Shown: positions 47,020 through 58,438, counted from the first letter of the stretch. The stretch is DNA of 64,000 nt from Linnemannia elongata (GCA_036320915.1 JAXBDG010000002.1:744001-808000); one strand, 5' to 3'. Notes: generated from the sequence alone by a model not told the origin. A program made the numbers and translations.

Positions 47020-48426
47020 TCACTGTGGCTTTAACGGTGCGAAGCCTACCCTTCGGTTGTCCACATCAAAGACCACATAGTTGTTCTTGATAAACACATC
47101 CCCGATGATGGCAAAGTTTCCAGGATTAACCTGCACACCAGAATGACACATTGAGACTAATGCAGATCTCTCTCTGGCAATGTCTGAATAGGGAACACCG
47201 AACCGGGCGCCTCCAATCTCGAACTCGAGCCTCTGTGTCCCCTTGCAGGGAACATACCAACGGTCGTGAAGTCGGATGGAGCGAGGGATTTTGGCATGAA
47301 TCGCTGACGCCAGAGATGTTGGCAACGTCAGAATAGTCGAGCCCGTGTCAATGACCGCCAGAAAGACGTTTGCAATGTCAAGTCTATAAAAGACTGCTTG
47401 GGCATCGACAAAAACATTTGTAATGCGGACAGCCCAATAATGGTCGCTGATCACATCCGCATAGACGATTCCATGGCCGTCCGCAACCTTGCTCATGTCG
47501 ATGCCTCCAAAGAGCGCCTCGCCTCCGATACCCGAGAACTTCCCCAGCGCAAACGAAACCACGCCCTTGTCCAGTAGTTTGTGGGTTATCATGTTCTCCA
47601 AGACTGAGGTGGTGTTGCTGAGCACCCCGAATGAAAGCCCTAGGATCCCGTCCACGATGCCACCGAAATCGGGACTCATCTGCTGTGCCAGGTGCACAGG
47701 CTGGTCTGGGTCTATGAGGTCTGCGAGCTTGACGATATCGTATCCTGTCACGCCAGAAGCCGAAATCGAGTCGTCAAAGTTGGCAGACCATACTTCATCC
47801 GAGGGTCGGTAAGTGGACGAGGCGTTGCGCTTGAAGTGGGTCCTACCAGTGCAGTCGAAGCACTCGGCACTGGATATGAGAAGCCGTGCTGATCCAGTGT
47901 CCATTTTGACTTTGAGGGTCTGGAAGGGTGTCCCGATATCAATCAGGCCATAATACTACACAGTAGTGGGTCTCTGTTAGTGACAGTTGTTCTAAGAGGT
48001 GCCGCATATTCCGTCCGATCATGTTTAGAGCGAGTTTGTTGTTCGAACATGTTACCTCACTGTCGAGTCCCAGGTCGACGAGAGCAAGATCGGCTACTGC
48101 CCTGGGGCGCTATTCTTTCAGCAGCCCGCTTAAAGCCATACTTTTGCAATGTATAGGACCATTCAGCAAACGTGTTTGACTGATACTTCTCGCCTTTGTT
48201 GACAATGGGTATACTACATCATGAATGCATGAGGGCGAGAACAAAGGAAGCAAGAAGAGTCAGGGTCAGCCGTAAAAGTCACTGAAAAACGATAGGGATC
48301 CTCGGGAACCGTGCCATAGAGGTACACCTACCGTAAAGTTTTCCCCATCGAGGTAGTTGGCGCGGCCATGGCGGCTCCTGCAAGCACAAGCACCAATGCA
48401 GTTGATAGTTCCATGCCAAATTTCAT
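47020..48426 (-). pseudogene. secreted pepsin-type aspartic protease with an apparent frameshift in the propeptide
   Basis: Family A1 endopeptidase, normally secreted as a zymogen. Exons (minus): 48426-48332 (signal peptide, ELSTALVLVLAGAAMAAPTT), 48213-48056 (propeptide) and 47955-47020 (catalytic). Both active-site motifs are intact: KMDTGSARLLISS near 47900 and AVIDTGSTILTLP near 47350; the body ends NNYVVFDVDNRRVGFAPLKPQ. The first lobe has a Phe (SANFDDS) where the flap Tyr is expected. Exon 2 reads IPIVNKGEKYQSNTFAEWSY..KRAAERIAPQGSS in the frame set by exon 1, but the segment VDLGLDSE needed to enter YYGLIDIGTPFQ lies one base out of frame; exon lengths give one surplus base. No alternative intron repairs it. 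Either a pseudogene or an assembly indel. Confidence 0.75.
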
Positions 48427-48516
48427 ATTGTACAATGCGACTATTTGTCGTCAGTGATTATCAATCTTATTAGGCAAGGGTGTATACAAAGGGAGTGTAG
48501 AGTCAGTGGAAAGAGT

Positions 48517-48519
<3 letters not shown>

Positions 48520-48562
<43 letters not shown>
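48520..48562. repeat. GA dinucleotide microsatellite
   Basis: Uninterrupted (GA)n of about 43 bases, some 100 bases upstream of the aspartic protease start on its coding strand (as TC). Confidence 0.95.
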
Positions 48563-48573
<11 letters not shown>

Positions 48574-49404
48574 CAGAAGGAGGGAATTAGAGAGACAGCG
48601 AGGTGGAGTGCGAGAAAGAATGGAAGAAAGATACCGAGAGAGATGAAAAGAAGTGATTTATACCCTCCCTAGTCCTCACTGTAACGGTAAGGGGAAAAAG
48701 GGAGTAATAGAAGGGGATACAACTCCTTGAACTTTTGGTTGGCCTTCCCGCTTTTAAATTTATCTTCTGGCCCCTTGATCTTTTGGCTTTTTTTTCTAAC
48801 TCCTGATTTTTTCTTTTTACGCTGTCCCAAGGTCTAGTGCTCCTTATCGGATCATTCGCTAACGTATGATTTTCCATTCAGTCTACCTGATCTATCAATA
48901 CTTTTCTGAGTTTTACTCATGGCGCGCAGAATGAGGGATTCATGGAATTCTCAGACCTGGTCAATCACACGGGAATCAATGCCTCCGACAGGGTTCGGCG
49001 TCTTTGGATCCACTTCGTTCGGTGATGTGAACAAGTTCTATGCTATGGAATTTTTAAGGCACGTACCGACTTGGGCAAGTGGGAAGAATGCAGGTTCCGT
49101 TGGGCAAGGCTTATTTTGGATCTAGGATGGAGACTTGTGTCGAAGTTGTTTGAGGTTTACGCTTCACTTGCAAGATGAAATCAAACGACGAGCTCATCTT
49201 GTGCCAACCGAAGATGACTTAACTGTTGCCTGCAGCATGATAGTGACAACCAGGATCACTCCAACTAAATAAACCAAAAAAAGGGGAGTGGTGTTTATCA
49301 GCAAGCTCACTTATGCACATCGTTGGCGCCTCTAACACCCCTGCAGACTAGCATATTAGCGTCGCGTCCCAGACTAGATTCCTAGGAATATCTGTGAACA
49401 CGTA

Positions 49405-49815
49405 TCCTCCCTCCTTGATTTTTTCACAGCATCCCTTGATCTTTCCTGGTGTCCCTTGATCTTTCTCAGCATCATTCGTCTCTTCCAGAATCCCTTTCTT
49501 TTTTTCGGCATCCCTTCTTTTTCAGATTTCTTCAAATTTGATGTTATCCCTTCCTCTTGTCCTTTGATGTTGTTCCCTGGTATGGTACCTTAATGGTCCC
49601 TTAATGTGATCCCTTGATGTGGTCCTCTGATGGTATCTCTCGAGGCTATCCCTTCGTGTTGTCCTTTAGTGTCGCCCATTGGGTGGCGTCACTTGGTGTT
49701 TTCACTGGTGTTGATCACTGATATTGTTCTTGAATACCGCCCTTTGATCTTTTGCTTTGAAGCTATCCTTTTCTGCAGTCCTCCCTCCCTTGATCTTTCA
49801 CCTCTCTCTCTCTCT
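49405..49815 (+). repeat. degenerate tandem array around CCCTTGAT, 13-bp period in the centre
   Basis: Repeated, diverged copies of a unit like (G/A)TCCCTTGATGTT. From about 49545 to 49705 successive 13-base blocks align (for example GTCCCTTAATGTG, ATCCCTTGATGTG, GTCCTCTGATGGT, ATCCCTTCGTGTT, GTCCTTTAGTGTC). The outer parts have longer spacing, such as CATCCCTTGATCTTTCC twice near 49430-49465. An old minisatellite; no coding sense. Confidence 0.7.
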
Positions 49816-50311
49816 CTTTTCGTTGCTATTCATACCAATGATAAACAACACTACTGAATGTGGCACCGGGACTTCACCGAGACAGAAACGGGTTTTCCCT
49901 GTTTACATTGCAATTACTTCAGAGAGCAAATTCAAGCATAAACTTGTTGCTGATGATGTTGACATGTCAGGACGGCGAAAAGATGTGTCAGGCGAAATAT
50001 TCCCACCTTTAAACGTAAAAGAGCCCAACAGAAAGTTTATTCTCAAGACACGCGGATGCCAGAGGTCTGCTAGGACACAACAGTACGAGTCATAGGGAGA
50101 ACATAAATTAGTGAAGCGCTATTCGCTATATTGGAGTCATAAACCACATAGGAAATGAGCCGATTGAATTGGCGTTATATATTTTAGAATAAGAAATATG
50201 ATGCGGCGGTGGCTTATAATGACCCCTGGACAAATCAAGTCACTTACAGGAGATAGTATTTTTTTTCGCTCCCTATACGCACAACGCAACGCATTCATCT
50301 TGTTCATTCAT

Positions 50312-53300
50312 ATGTCTTCCTCGTCCTCATCTTCGTCCTCATCCTCTCAGTCTCGGTCTCAGGCTACGCCTGCGCCTGCACCACCGACGATAACGAGCAA
50401 GAGACGAAGAAACGGGAAGGAGAAGGCCAACGGTATAGTATAGCGTTAATGTGAGAGCTAATAAACTGACTTCTTCAAAACAGTTGGGCTGTCACTTCTT
50501 CCATTCATACTAATACTGTCCCCTTTCTCTATTTCTCTATCGGTCATAGGAAATGGTGAAGGTAGTTCTAAGCACATACTCAAGCCTGTCCCATTCATGT
50601 CAGTTTTGACGGAGGATCAAACCGACTATTTCGATCTGGACGACAGTCTTTTTGAGAGTATGAACATGGGTACCAATGGAATTCGCATCGACGCCAACGA
50701 AACTGACGAGGATGCCGAAGACATTGAGGCAGCTGGGGACGACACTACCTCTTTGACTTACCTTCAAGCATCCAGAGCGAACACAACCACGAGAACCCTC
50801 GCGCGCCGCACAAGGAAACTACCGGAACCATTTACAGGGCAGGATACAGAAGAAGGACATCAGGTTATCCTGGAGATGAAGATGCATCGATTGGAAGGAG
50901 AGTCACCGGAACTCTTCAACATCCGTGTACAAATGGCGGAAAAGAAGGCTGGACTGCGAGCGAAGAAGTTGGCCGCGATTAAAAAAAAAGACACAGGCAG
51001 AACGGAACTCACAGAGACGGAAGAGGCGGACATTGAGAGGGAGCTTAGCGAGTTGCGCGCTGTTCTCAACGCCAAGTCGGCGCGCGATTCTCAACTTGCT
51101 AAAGGCACTGTTACCTCATACGTGCGATACCAGGACCATTGGAGGGTATGATCACTTTGTTTACTGTTAGTCTGTGTGGTTCTTTCTCTTTGCTTTCCTT
51201 TCTTGTATATCGCTCTAACACAGCATATTATGTGTCATTAGAAATGGTGTGAGAGAAAAGGCTACCGCAGGACAAACATCAATAAGGTCGGAGGCGAAGA
51301 AGTAGACGACAGGGTGGAGTACAACCGATATGTTCTCTACCTCACAGAGGGCCTACAGGAACACGCTACAGACGGAGGTGGTGATGAGAGACAGGCTGCC
51401 ATTCCGTTCTTCGCGAAGAAGAAACGTCCAGTAGAAGTCATCGAGGAGGGGGAGGGGAAGAAGAAGAAGAGAAAGGTGGTGTATGAGGACTATCAAGACA
51501 TTCCCAGCATGAAGACAGTAGAGGCTTACATTTGCGCCGTCGTCGACCTCTACACCAAACAACAAACCAGCGAGCCTGATGGACTGAGATTTGAACCCCA
51601 CCCACGTACCGGAACCGCTGTAGCAGCAGTCATCAACGCCTTCAAGCATCGGATTGCAGGAGACCCCAAAATCGAGTGCAAGAAGTATGCCACCATTGAT
51701 GCGGCTGATGGTAGCGAGGTCAAGAAGATGCGGAGGCTGATGAGAGTTGGCTGGGCACATCGATACGGCGACATAAACAGCAGGCGACACAAAATCACTG
51801 GTCTGAAAAATCGGTTGATGGCGTCCTGGGGCCATCATATGATGATGAGAGGAGAAAACCTTCGATTCGCCAAACTCCCACACATCAACCTCCATACGTT
51901 CTCGAACCTGGCCACTCCCTCGACAGTGAAGGACTCTGACCGACCTGGCACTATTGCGATCGTCCTTATCATGACGCAAGGGAAGACTATGAAAACAGGA
52001 GGTGTGACATACGGCGTTGCAATCAGGAATACCGATGTTGAGCTATGCCCTCTCGGAGCTCTTGCCTTCTATCTGTTCCAGCTTTGGGAGGTAAGAAGGC
52101 GCATTTGCTTTTTGATATCCTCGTCCTTCGTCCATTTTATTCCGTGGTTGCAATTATTTACTTGCCATATTTACCAATCCTTTTTGCTATAGGACCCATT
52201 CAACAGGCCAGAGTTTGATAACGAGCAGGACAGCAGGTGGAGAGATACATATCTTGTGTTTGGAAAGAACAAGGAGAACAAGATGTCGAATACCGCTCAT
52301 CTCGGTGGAATGTCCCTGCTCTTCAAGCAAGCCGGCATTGTTACCGATCAACCCACTCATTTTTACCGCCACTCCGGAGCCAATCATGCGTACGCCCTTG
52401 GTCAAGATGTCAAAGCCATAGAGCATCACGGAGGCTGGAAAAAGGACCAAGGACGCCTCACATCTCATTACCTTCATCCACTTCCTAAGGGTGTCGCATA
52501 TGCTCTAGCTGGGTCTACTCATGTTGGTATGCCTCCGTTTATCAAGCGCGATGTTCTTCGTCCTCCTCTCGCTCTTCAGCAAAAAGTCTTTCCATTTCTG
52601 GAGGACTGTTATAATCGACACCCGGACTGGCTGATGCTCTTGGAGAACATTATGGAAGATCGGGACGAGTTTTTTAACAGACTCACTTCGGAACGTATGC
52701 CGGCCCCCACCAACCTCGATGGAATTCTGCGTCTCAAGTTCTTACGTTTGCTCGCATATCTTCGCAAGATCCTCATACAGGATGCTGTGGCCCTTATGGA
52801 TATCAATCCCGATGATTATATGGCCTATGGTCGCCACGAGGTCTTTGAAAATGCCATATTCCATGATGTCCTCTTTCTCGAGTACCGAGCCAACCTTTTG
52901 AACGCAATGGATCTGGCTGTACCACCTCAATCCGATCTTCTGTCTCATAATGCGCCCGCCATTCATGCCGAGTTACGGAGTCTCGATTCTAAGTTGACGA
53001 ACGGCTTCTCGAACACCAGGACCGAGATGAGGACGTTCACTCGGGAAGTCAAGACGACACTCGACATTTCGTTGCAACATCTCGACAAGATCATTACGGC
53101 GAAGGTTGGGAATACGATCTTACAGCATATGGATATTCTCAAGGGATTTTATACGGATGCATTGAATCAGCACAGCCTTGCCCTCAACCGCACAATCCAA
53201 CGGATGTACCAGGATACACCTCTTCAGTTCTTGTCAATCTATCAGGACGAGATGAAACGCGCATCCGGACCATATACACAAGAATTCCCATCAAATCGAT

Positions 53301-54103
53301 CTCATCGCTCTCGTCAACGTCATCGTGGAGGAGTACATGAGAGGAGACAGCAGGACCAGATGAGGCCTGAGGTACGAATGGTGGAAACAGAGTCCGAGTC
53401 CGAGTCCGAGTCCAAGTCCGATGCTAAGTCTGATTCCGAGTCCGAGTCTGAGTTCGAGTCCGCGTCCGAGTTCGAGGTCGAGGTCGAAGATCAGGTTATG
53501 GAGCCAATTGCGCAACTGCAACAATTACAGCAACATCCCGGCAATCGTCCGGATTCATCATCGCCACCAGTACCAGAACCAGAACTGGAACTTGAACCAA
53601 CTCCAGAGCCAACACCAGAACCAGCACCTGCGCCTCAGGAATTGTTGCAACGGATGGATGAATTGGCGCTAGAGTTGGGCTCAAAGTACGATTTTCTGTT
53701 TGACGTCGACGATGGCGTGAGATACGAGATGATCCCGAAAAGTCGTAGTCTTAGGGACCACTGGTGTGAATGGTTTCGCGGCATGGATGGCAACCCTTCC
53801 ATCTGGAGACTGAATGGAGTCAAGGGGCGCAGCGTTTTTGGACTTAATGGCAAGGCGGCTGCCACCCAGTGGCGATGGGACCCGAGTTTTCCTTGTAAAC
53901 GCAACACATACGATGCTCAATGGAAATTCAAAAAGGATATCGTCTATATGGTCTTAGAAGTCATGCTAGCGTTTGACAGTAATATCGATCTGGCCGTACG
54001 AGAGGAGAAAGCGCTTGTGCAGATCGAGAAGGCCAAAGGGTCGATGACTCTCAATGCTTTTATTAACAAACATAAAGTTAGCAGGAAGAGCGTTGCTCAA
54101 TAA
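50312..54103 (+). CDS. Crypton tyrosine recombinase with C-terminal GCR1_C-like domain, 4 exons
   Basis: Transposase of a Crypton DNA element, which moves by tyrosine-recombinase strand exchange. Exons 50312-50432, 50550-51145, 51242-52090 and 52193-54103 join in frame to 1158 residues. After a poly-Ser start and a Lys/Arg-rich patch come a helical SAM-like region (about 200-330) and the catalytic fold: R442 in MMRGENLR, H578-x-x-R581 in HFYRHSGANHAY, W604 in EHHGGW and nucleophile Y615 in SHYL, i.e. the complete R-H-R-H/W-Y set. A middle region with acidic Glu-Ser and Pro-Glu repeats follows, then a GCR1_C-type DNA-binding domain (about 1035-1125: LRDHWCEWFRGMDGNPSIW ... KFKKDIVYMVLEVML). 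No premature stops, so probably full length and possibly active. Element ends not identified. A domesticated gene is the alternative. Confidence 0.87.
53390..53475 (+). repeat. GAGTCC-type repeat inside the recombinase gene
   Basis: Repeats of GAGTCC/GAGTTC code an acidic Glu-Ser stretch, followed some 100 bases later by a Pro-Glu-rich segment. They form a flexible linker between the recombinase and GCR1_C-like domains. Confidence 0.85.
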
Positions 54104-54779
54104 ATAAATAAACTGATTATGACCATTTATCACCCGTATGCCATTGTTAAACGCTAATGGTTTGAGTGATGAACAACTACAAAGAAAGGAGAGAAAAAGA
54201 GAAATAAGAATCTCTAATGGGCGATGACATTCCTATCCTGAGCGCTATGGACTTGGCAGGTCTTTAGTTCGCATAATTTATGATCCAGGAGAGCATAGAT
54301 GAAATCTATCACACAAAATTTACTCGATGGTTTTCAGCTATGCCGCTATTATTTATGTCACGTGACTAGAAATGATCTAAATCATTTTTTAAAAAAAAAT
54401 TATGACCCCAGTCCTGCCGATAGTGGGTCATTTTTGATTGCCAATAGATTTGAGCGACGCGGTCACCCTTCAGGAGATTATAAGGGAGAGGTGATGGATT
54501 CGAAGGAAGTAGAACTGTACGAACAAGCGAGCGAAAAGATGGTGACAAGTGTCATAGAGAAAAGGGTTTTCTTCAGAGCTCTTTATTCAGGAAGTTTTGT
54601 TTAAGGAACTTTGTTTAGGGTTTGTTTAGGGCGGTGTTGTTTAGGGTGTTGTTTAGGGTGTTATTTAAGGTTTTTAAGCTGACAATGTTTTCGAAGAACG
54701 AGCAAAGAGAAATGGCAAAACGTGTGTACGAGGTAAATTACATTTTATTGTTGCAATGTCGAGAAACGGGCAATGTAGC
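54104..54779. other. spacer between recombinase gene and secreted-protein gene A
   Basis: About 680 bases; AATAAATAAAC right at the recombinase stop could be its poly(A) signal. A 101-codon plus-strand frame at 54299-54604 has no recognisable family. The TTGTTTAGGG repeat closes the spacer. Confidence 0.5.
54610..54680 (+). repeat. TTGTTTAGGG(TG) tandem repeat, telomere-like
   Basis: Four to five copies of a unit TTGTTTAGGGTG, the last ones spaced exactly 12 bases, degrading at the right end into TTATTTAAGG. Contains TTTAGGG in each unit, like the heptameric telomere repeat, but spaced by extra bases. Confidence 0.85.
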
Positions 54780-55508
54780 TTAAAAGCCGACCTTGATGTC
54801 GTAGCCGGCGGAGCGCTTCTTCACGACGTATCCAGCCTTGCCGACACAATCACCGTACTCGTAAACCTTGGTGACCTTACCGCCCCGGGCGCCCTTGGTC
54901 TTGGTAGTGGGGTGGTTGAAGACAGCCTGGGTATAAGGGAGCGAGTCGCAGGTGTGGGAGGGCTGTCCATTCCAGGTGTAGTACTCGACGAAACCGACCT
55001 GGCCGTTGACAATCTTGCCAGCACCCTGGGGCAGCGTCCACTCACCGATCACTGTAGGCTTCTTGCTCACGGTATCGATGAGCGTGCCGCGCCAGGTGGT
55101 GCCGCGGATGTTCTCGACAGTAATGTTGTAGGTGTGGCGGTAGTTGCCCTTGATATCAACCGCACAGCTGACACCAGGTCCGCCATCCGCGCCAGTGTGG
55201 CAGTTGCGGTGCTTTGTTGTGGCGCCAGCCTGGAAAGACGAGAATGCAGCATGGACAATGCTCTTGCCGTTTTGGTCCTCGCGAGGCTGGAGACCCGTGT
55301 ATCCGACATCCTTGATGCCGTGGAAGTTGAACTGCTGAGCGAAATAGAAGCCGCTCTTGTGGGGGGCCTTGGCCATGTTGAAGGGGAAGGTGATATCGTT
55401 CAATCCGTCTACGGGGGCCTTGGCGAAGCTCCAGTCGTTGCCAACAAGCGCAAAGCCCAAAGATGGCGCGAAGGACATGAGAACGGCGGCGGCGGCGGTG
55501 ATCTTCAT
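54780..55508 (-). CDS. secreted protein, DUF3472-like, tandem copy A
   Basis: Single-exon 242-residue protein. Residues 1-19 form a signal peptide (MKITAAAAVLMSFAPSLGFA). The mature part starts LVGNDWSFAKAPVDGL and contains FYFAQQFNFHGIKDVGYTGL, a GKSIVHAAFSSFQAG strand, HTGADGGPGVSC, NITVENIRGTTWRGTLIDT and GEWTLPQGAGKI: a beta-rich domain that resembles DUF3472 (an extracellular domain of unknown activity) by its GYxGLQ and sheet pattern. Cys residues at HRNCH, VSCAV, HTCDS and GDCVG probably form two disulphides. About 88% identical to copy B 2.1 kb to the right; promoter and 3' flank are also duplicated. No catalytic residues assignable; could be a lectin-like or host/cell-wall-interacting protein. 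Confidence 0.85.
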   Translation of the reverse strand: MKITAAAAVLMSFAPSLGFALVGNDWSFAKAPVDGLNDITFPFNMAKAPHKSGFYFAQQFNFHGIKDVGYTGLQPREDQNGKSIVHAAFSSFQAGATTKHRNCHTGADGGPGVSCAVDIKGNYRHTYNITVENIRGTTWRGTLIDTVSKKPTVIGEWTLPQGAGKIVNGQVGFVEYYTWNGQPSHTCDSLPYTQAVFNHPTTKTKGARGGKVTKVYEYGDCVGKAGYVVKKRSAGYDIKVGF

Positions 55509-57606
55509 CTGGTGAGTAATGTGGAGGGTTTTGGTGGTGTTGGTGCTAGTGTTGGGTTGTGGAGAATGTTGTTTGTTTTGGTGGAGAAACAGTGAGAGAA
55601 GTAAGGGTTTATATATGTTTTGATGTTGTGTGTGAGAGCAGCGGATGGAGATTAGTGGACAGGAGCAGGTGGCATAATCGTATGTTGCTTACTTTACAGA
55701 GAGTCAGGGCATTTAGGTGTCAAGTCTACGTATGAATTGGGGTCAGAAAGTAGAGGACAAGGAATGGCGGCGCGAAGGAATGAGAGACAGCGGATAAAGG
55801 TACAAACTATGGTGTGCTTCATTGAGCGAAGAACGATGATAACAACAACATCCCATCTCCTCTCGTTGTGATGAGATGAGCGCTCTCAAGGATTGCGTGC
55901 AATGAAACAGGCAATTAATATTCTTGATATAAGGTACGGTACCTTCGCTTACCCCTCCCCTTTCCCTCAGTGTCCGGTTCTCTTGCTTTCAATTGACTGT
56001 TACTTGACCCGAGAGAACAAGGGTGCCTGTTGTACCCGGGAACTAACGACACTTAACAGTATGTTGACGGCTTCCCTGGTACAGCAAGGCAGCAGAGGGG
56101 AGAGGAGGGCTGTCAAATGTAAACGAAGAAGCTGGCGCGAAAAAAGCCTTTGGGACTGTATATAGCAGGTTAACGAGGCACACTTTTAGAGGACAAGGGG
56201 ACAAAAAAGAACATGACCAACAGAGTCGAGAAAAGAGGGTTCAATGGAAGCAGAGTATACTCGAAAGTTGGGTCACTTGGAGAGACACAACGCGCCCACA
56301 TCGATGAGAGCTTTGTCATTCAGCTAATTGAGGGTAATTCCTGATAATGTACAAACAGCATCTGAGCCCGCCTTCCCCTACCTTGTTTCTCTTGTTGTTT
56401 TTCTAGCAATTAAATATGGCAGATTTGTAGCACCTGAACAGTACATTGGGCATGTTTACATACTTCATCTGTCTTAGTCTTGTCCCTTCTCCATCACCAC
56501 CACGTTTGTACTCTGTAGCTCTAGAGTTTTCTGTGGCACTTTCATCAACTGCCCCAAGGTGTAGTACGAAAAACGCCTACATAGCTGACTAAACATGAGT
56601 GAGATAGAAACAGGTTTTTTGAGACATGGTAGGGGAAAATAGGCCTAGGGGGAAATCATCCGATACCTTTCACCAGATATAAATTGAACTCATATAGGTT
56701 CTTCATACGTCTCCCAGGTACGTTACTCCAACTAAGGGCTATTACTTCCTTGTAATTTAGGTCCCATAGTCCACTGCATTCTATCCGCAAGTTAGTTTTC
56801 AAAAAAATTGAAAGACTATTTCAGTTATAAGTTGTTGACATTGATCAATGTTACCACAAAGTAATAAACTTGACATCAAAAGACGACATTGACACCAAGA
56901 GAGACGACTCCCGCAGGCCCTGTTCAAGAGTGAGAAACTCTCTAGCGCAGATCTTTAAGACCTAATGTACTCTCTCGCTTCTGGTCTGGTATGTTGAGTC
57001 TGAAAGACACGATGGGTGAATCGGAGCGACCTTGATGTTTGGAGGGCTTTACTGGACTGTTCTACATGAGGGACTGAGGGAGCTGAGGGGTTCTGTTTAT
57101 GCGACTACAAATGACATCAAGGTGACGATGGGTTGAGCCGAGGCGCGGAGGATGGCGACCTATTGGCCGAAGCTAGAGATCGCAAAGGTCTTTGAACGGG
57201 ACGAGAAACCGACAGAGTCGTTTGTGTGCCTGAGGGGTCTATACGAAGAGGTCGAACGAACTGCTGGTAACTATTAAGTTTCTCCACACGCACCCTAACA
57301 GACAATTGCTTGAGTGTTGCAATACTAGCGATAACCCTGATCGAATTGATAAAGTCCTATTGATGTCGCATGGCCGAGTCGATGGTGTTGCACAAAAACT
57401 ATATGCTCGCCCTTCTGCTGCCGACAACAAATCTGCGGGAGACCAAGGGGGATGGAGTTGTAGTGGCGGCGGTTGATGAAGAATATGGACGGGAGTCGAA
57501 GTAATGGCAATGATTTCGAACTACTAGCAAAGGGGAGAAGGTACAACGCGAGTATGATGCAAGTTTCATTTTTTTATTGCAATGTCGAGAAGCGGGTAAA
57601 TGCAGC
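55509..57606. other. spacer between the tandem secreted-protein copies
   Basis: The first 250 bases are the promoter of copy A and match the promoter of copy B. The last 40 bases match the 3' flank of copy A. Between them, about 1.8 kb of unique sequence carries no supported gene; a plus-strand stretch at 57150-57275 reads 40 residues in frame (MATYWPKLEIAKVFERD...) and may be a relic. Confidence 0.5.
55608..55615 (-). promoter_or_regulatory. TATA box of secreted-protein copy A
   Basis: TATATAAA on the minus strand 100 bases upstream of the start; the surrounding 60 bases, including GAGAGCAGCGGA and GTGGACAGGAGCAGG, are shared with copy B. Confidence 0.65.
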
Positions 57607-58335
57607 TTAGAAGCCGACCTTGATGTCGTAGCCGGTGGAGCGCTCTTTCACCACATATCCAGCCTTGCCGACACAATCACCGTACTCGTAGACCTTGGTG
57701 ACCTTGCCATCCTTGGCACCCGCGGTCTTGGAGGTAGGATGGTAGAAAAACGCCTGGGTATATGGGAGCGAGTCACAGGTGTGGGAGGGCTGTCCATTCC
57801 AGGTGTAGTACTCGACGAAACCCATCTGGCCGTTGACAATCTTTCCAGCACCCTGGGGCAGCGTCCACTCACCGATCACTGTCGCCTTCCTGGTTAAAGT
57901 ATCGATGAGCGTGCCGCGCCAAGTAGTGTCGCCGATGTTTTCGACAGTGATTTTGTAAGTGTGGAGGTAGCTGCTAACGATATCGACCGCGCAGCTGACA
58001 CCAGGTCCGCCATCCGCGCCAGTGTGGCAGTTAGGGTGCTTTGTTGTGGTACCGGCCTGGAACGATGAGAATGCAGCATGGACAATGCTCTTGCCGTTTT
58101 TATCCTCGCGAGGCTGGAGACCCGTGTATCCGACATCCTCGATGCCGTGGAAGTTGAACTGCTGAGCGAAATAGAAGCCGCTCTTGTGGGGAGCCTTGGC
58201 CATGTTGAAGGGGAAGGTGATATCGTTCAATCCGTCTACGGGGGCCTTGGCGAAGCTCCAGTCGTTGCCAACAAGCGCAAAGCCTAAAGATGGCACACAG
58301 GAAGCAAGAATAGCGACGGCGGCGGTGAGCTTCAT
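57607..58335 (-). CDS. secreted protein, DUF3472-like, tandem copy B
   Basis: Single-exon, 242 residues, no length change relative to copy A and about 30 substitutions. Signal peptide MKLTAAVAILASCVPSLGFA differs most; the DUF3472-like core (FYFAQQFNFHGIEDVGYTGL, FSSFQAGTTTKHPNCHTGAD, ITVENIGDTTWRGTLIDT) and all four mature cysteines are kept. Copy B has an extra Cys in its signal peptide. The gene has the same orientation, TATA promoter and 3' flank as copy A, so the whole unit of about 1 kb was duplicated. Purifying constraint on the mature domain is suggested by the conservative changes, but not measured. Confidence 0.85.
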   Translation of the reverse strand: MKLTAAVAILASCVPSLGFALVGNDWSFAKAPVDGLNDITFPFNMAKAPHKSGFYFAQQFNFHGIEDVGYTGLQPREDKNGKSIVHAAFSSFQAGTTTKHPNCHTGADGGPGVSCAVDIVSSYLHTYKITVENIGDTTWRGTLIDTLTRKATVIGEWTLPQGAGKIVNGQMGFVEYYTWNGQPSHTCDSLPYTQAFFYHPTSKTAGAKDGKVTKVYEYGDCVGKAGYVVKERSTGYDIKVGF

Positions 58336-58438
58336 TTGACGAGTAATGTGGAGGGTTTTAGTGGTGTTGGTGCTAATGTAGGTTGGTGGACAAAAATTGT
58401 TTGTTTTGGTGGAGAAAAAGTGGGGAGGGAGGTAAAGG

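Larger units (their letters stand above)
48427..50311. other. spacer with GA repeat and degenerate 13-bp array
   Basis: About 1.9 kb upstream of the protease and of the recombinase gene. It contains a GA microsatellite (48520-48562), a 68-codon plus-strand frame at 48919-49125 with no known family, and the degenerate CCCTTGAT array (about 49405-49815). No supported gene. Confidence 0.55.

Noticed and set aside
48080..48130. A 30-odd-base intron that would repair the aspartic protease frame
   Set aside because: A GTATGG donor and AATAG acceptor exist but the phases do not join and the intron would be too short.
57117..57305. Possible retroelement relic between the secreted-protein copies
   Set aside because: Only about 40 residues in frame, no recognisable gag or polymerase motif.
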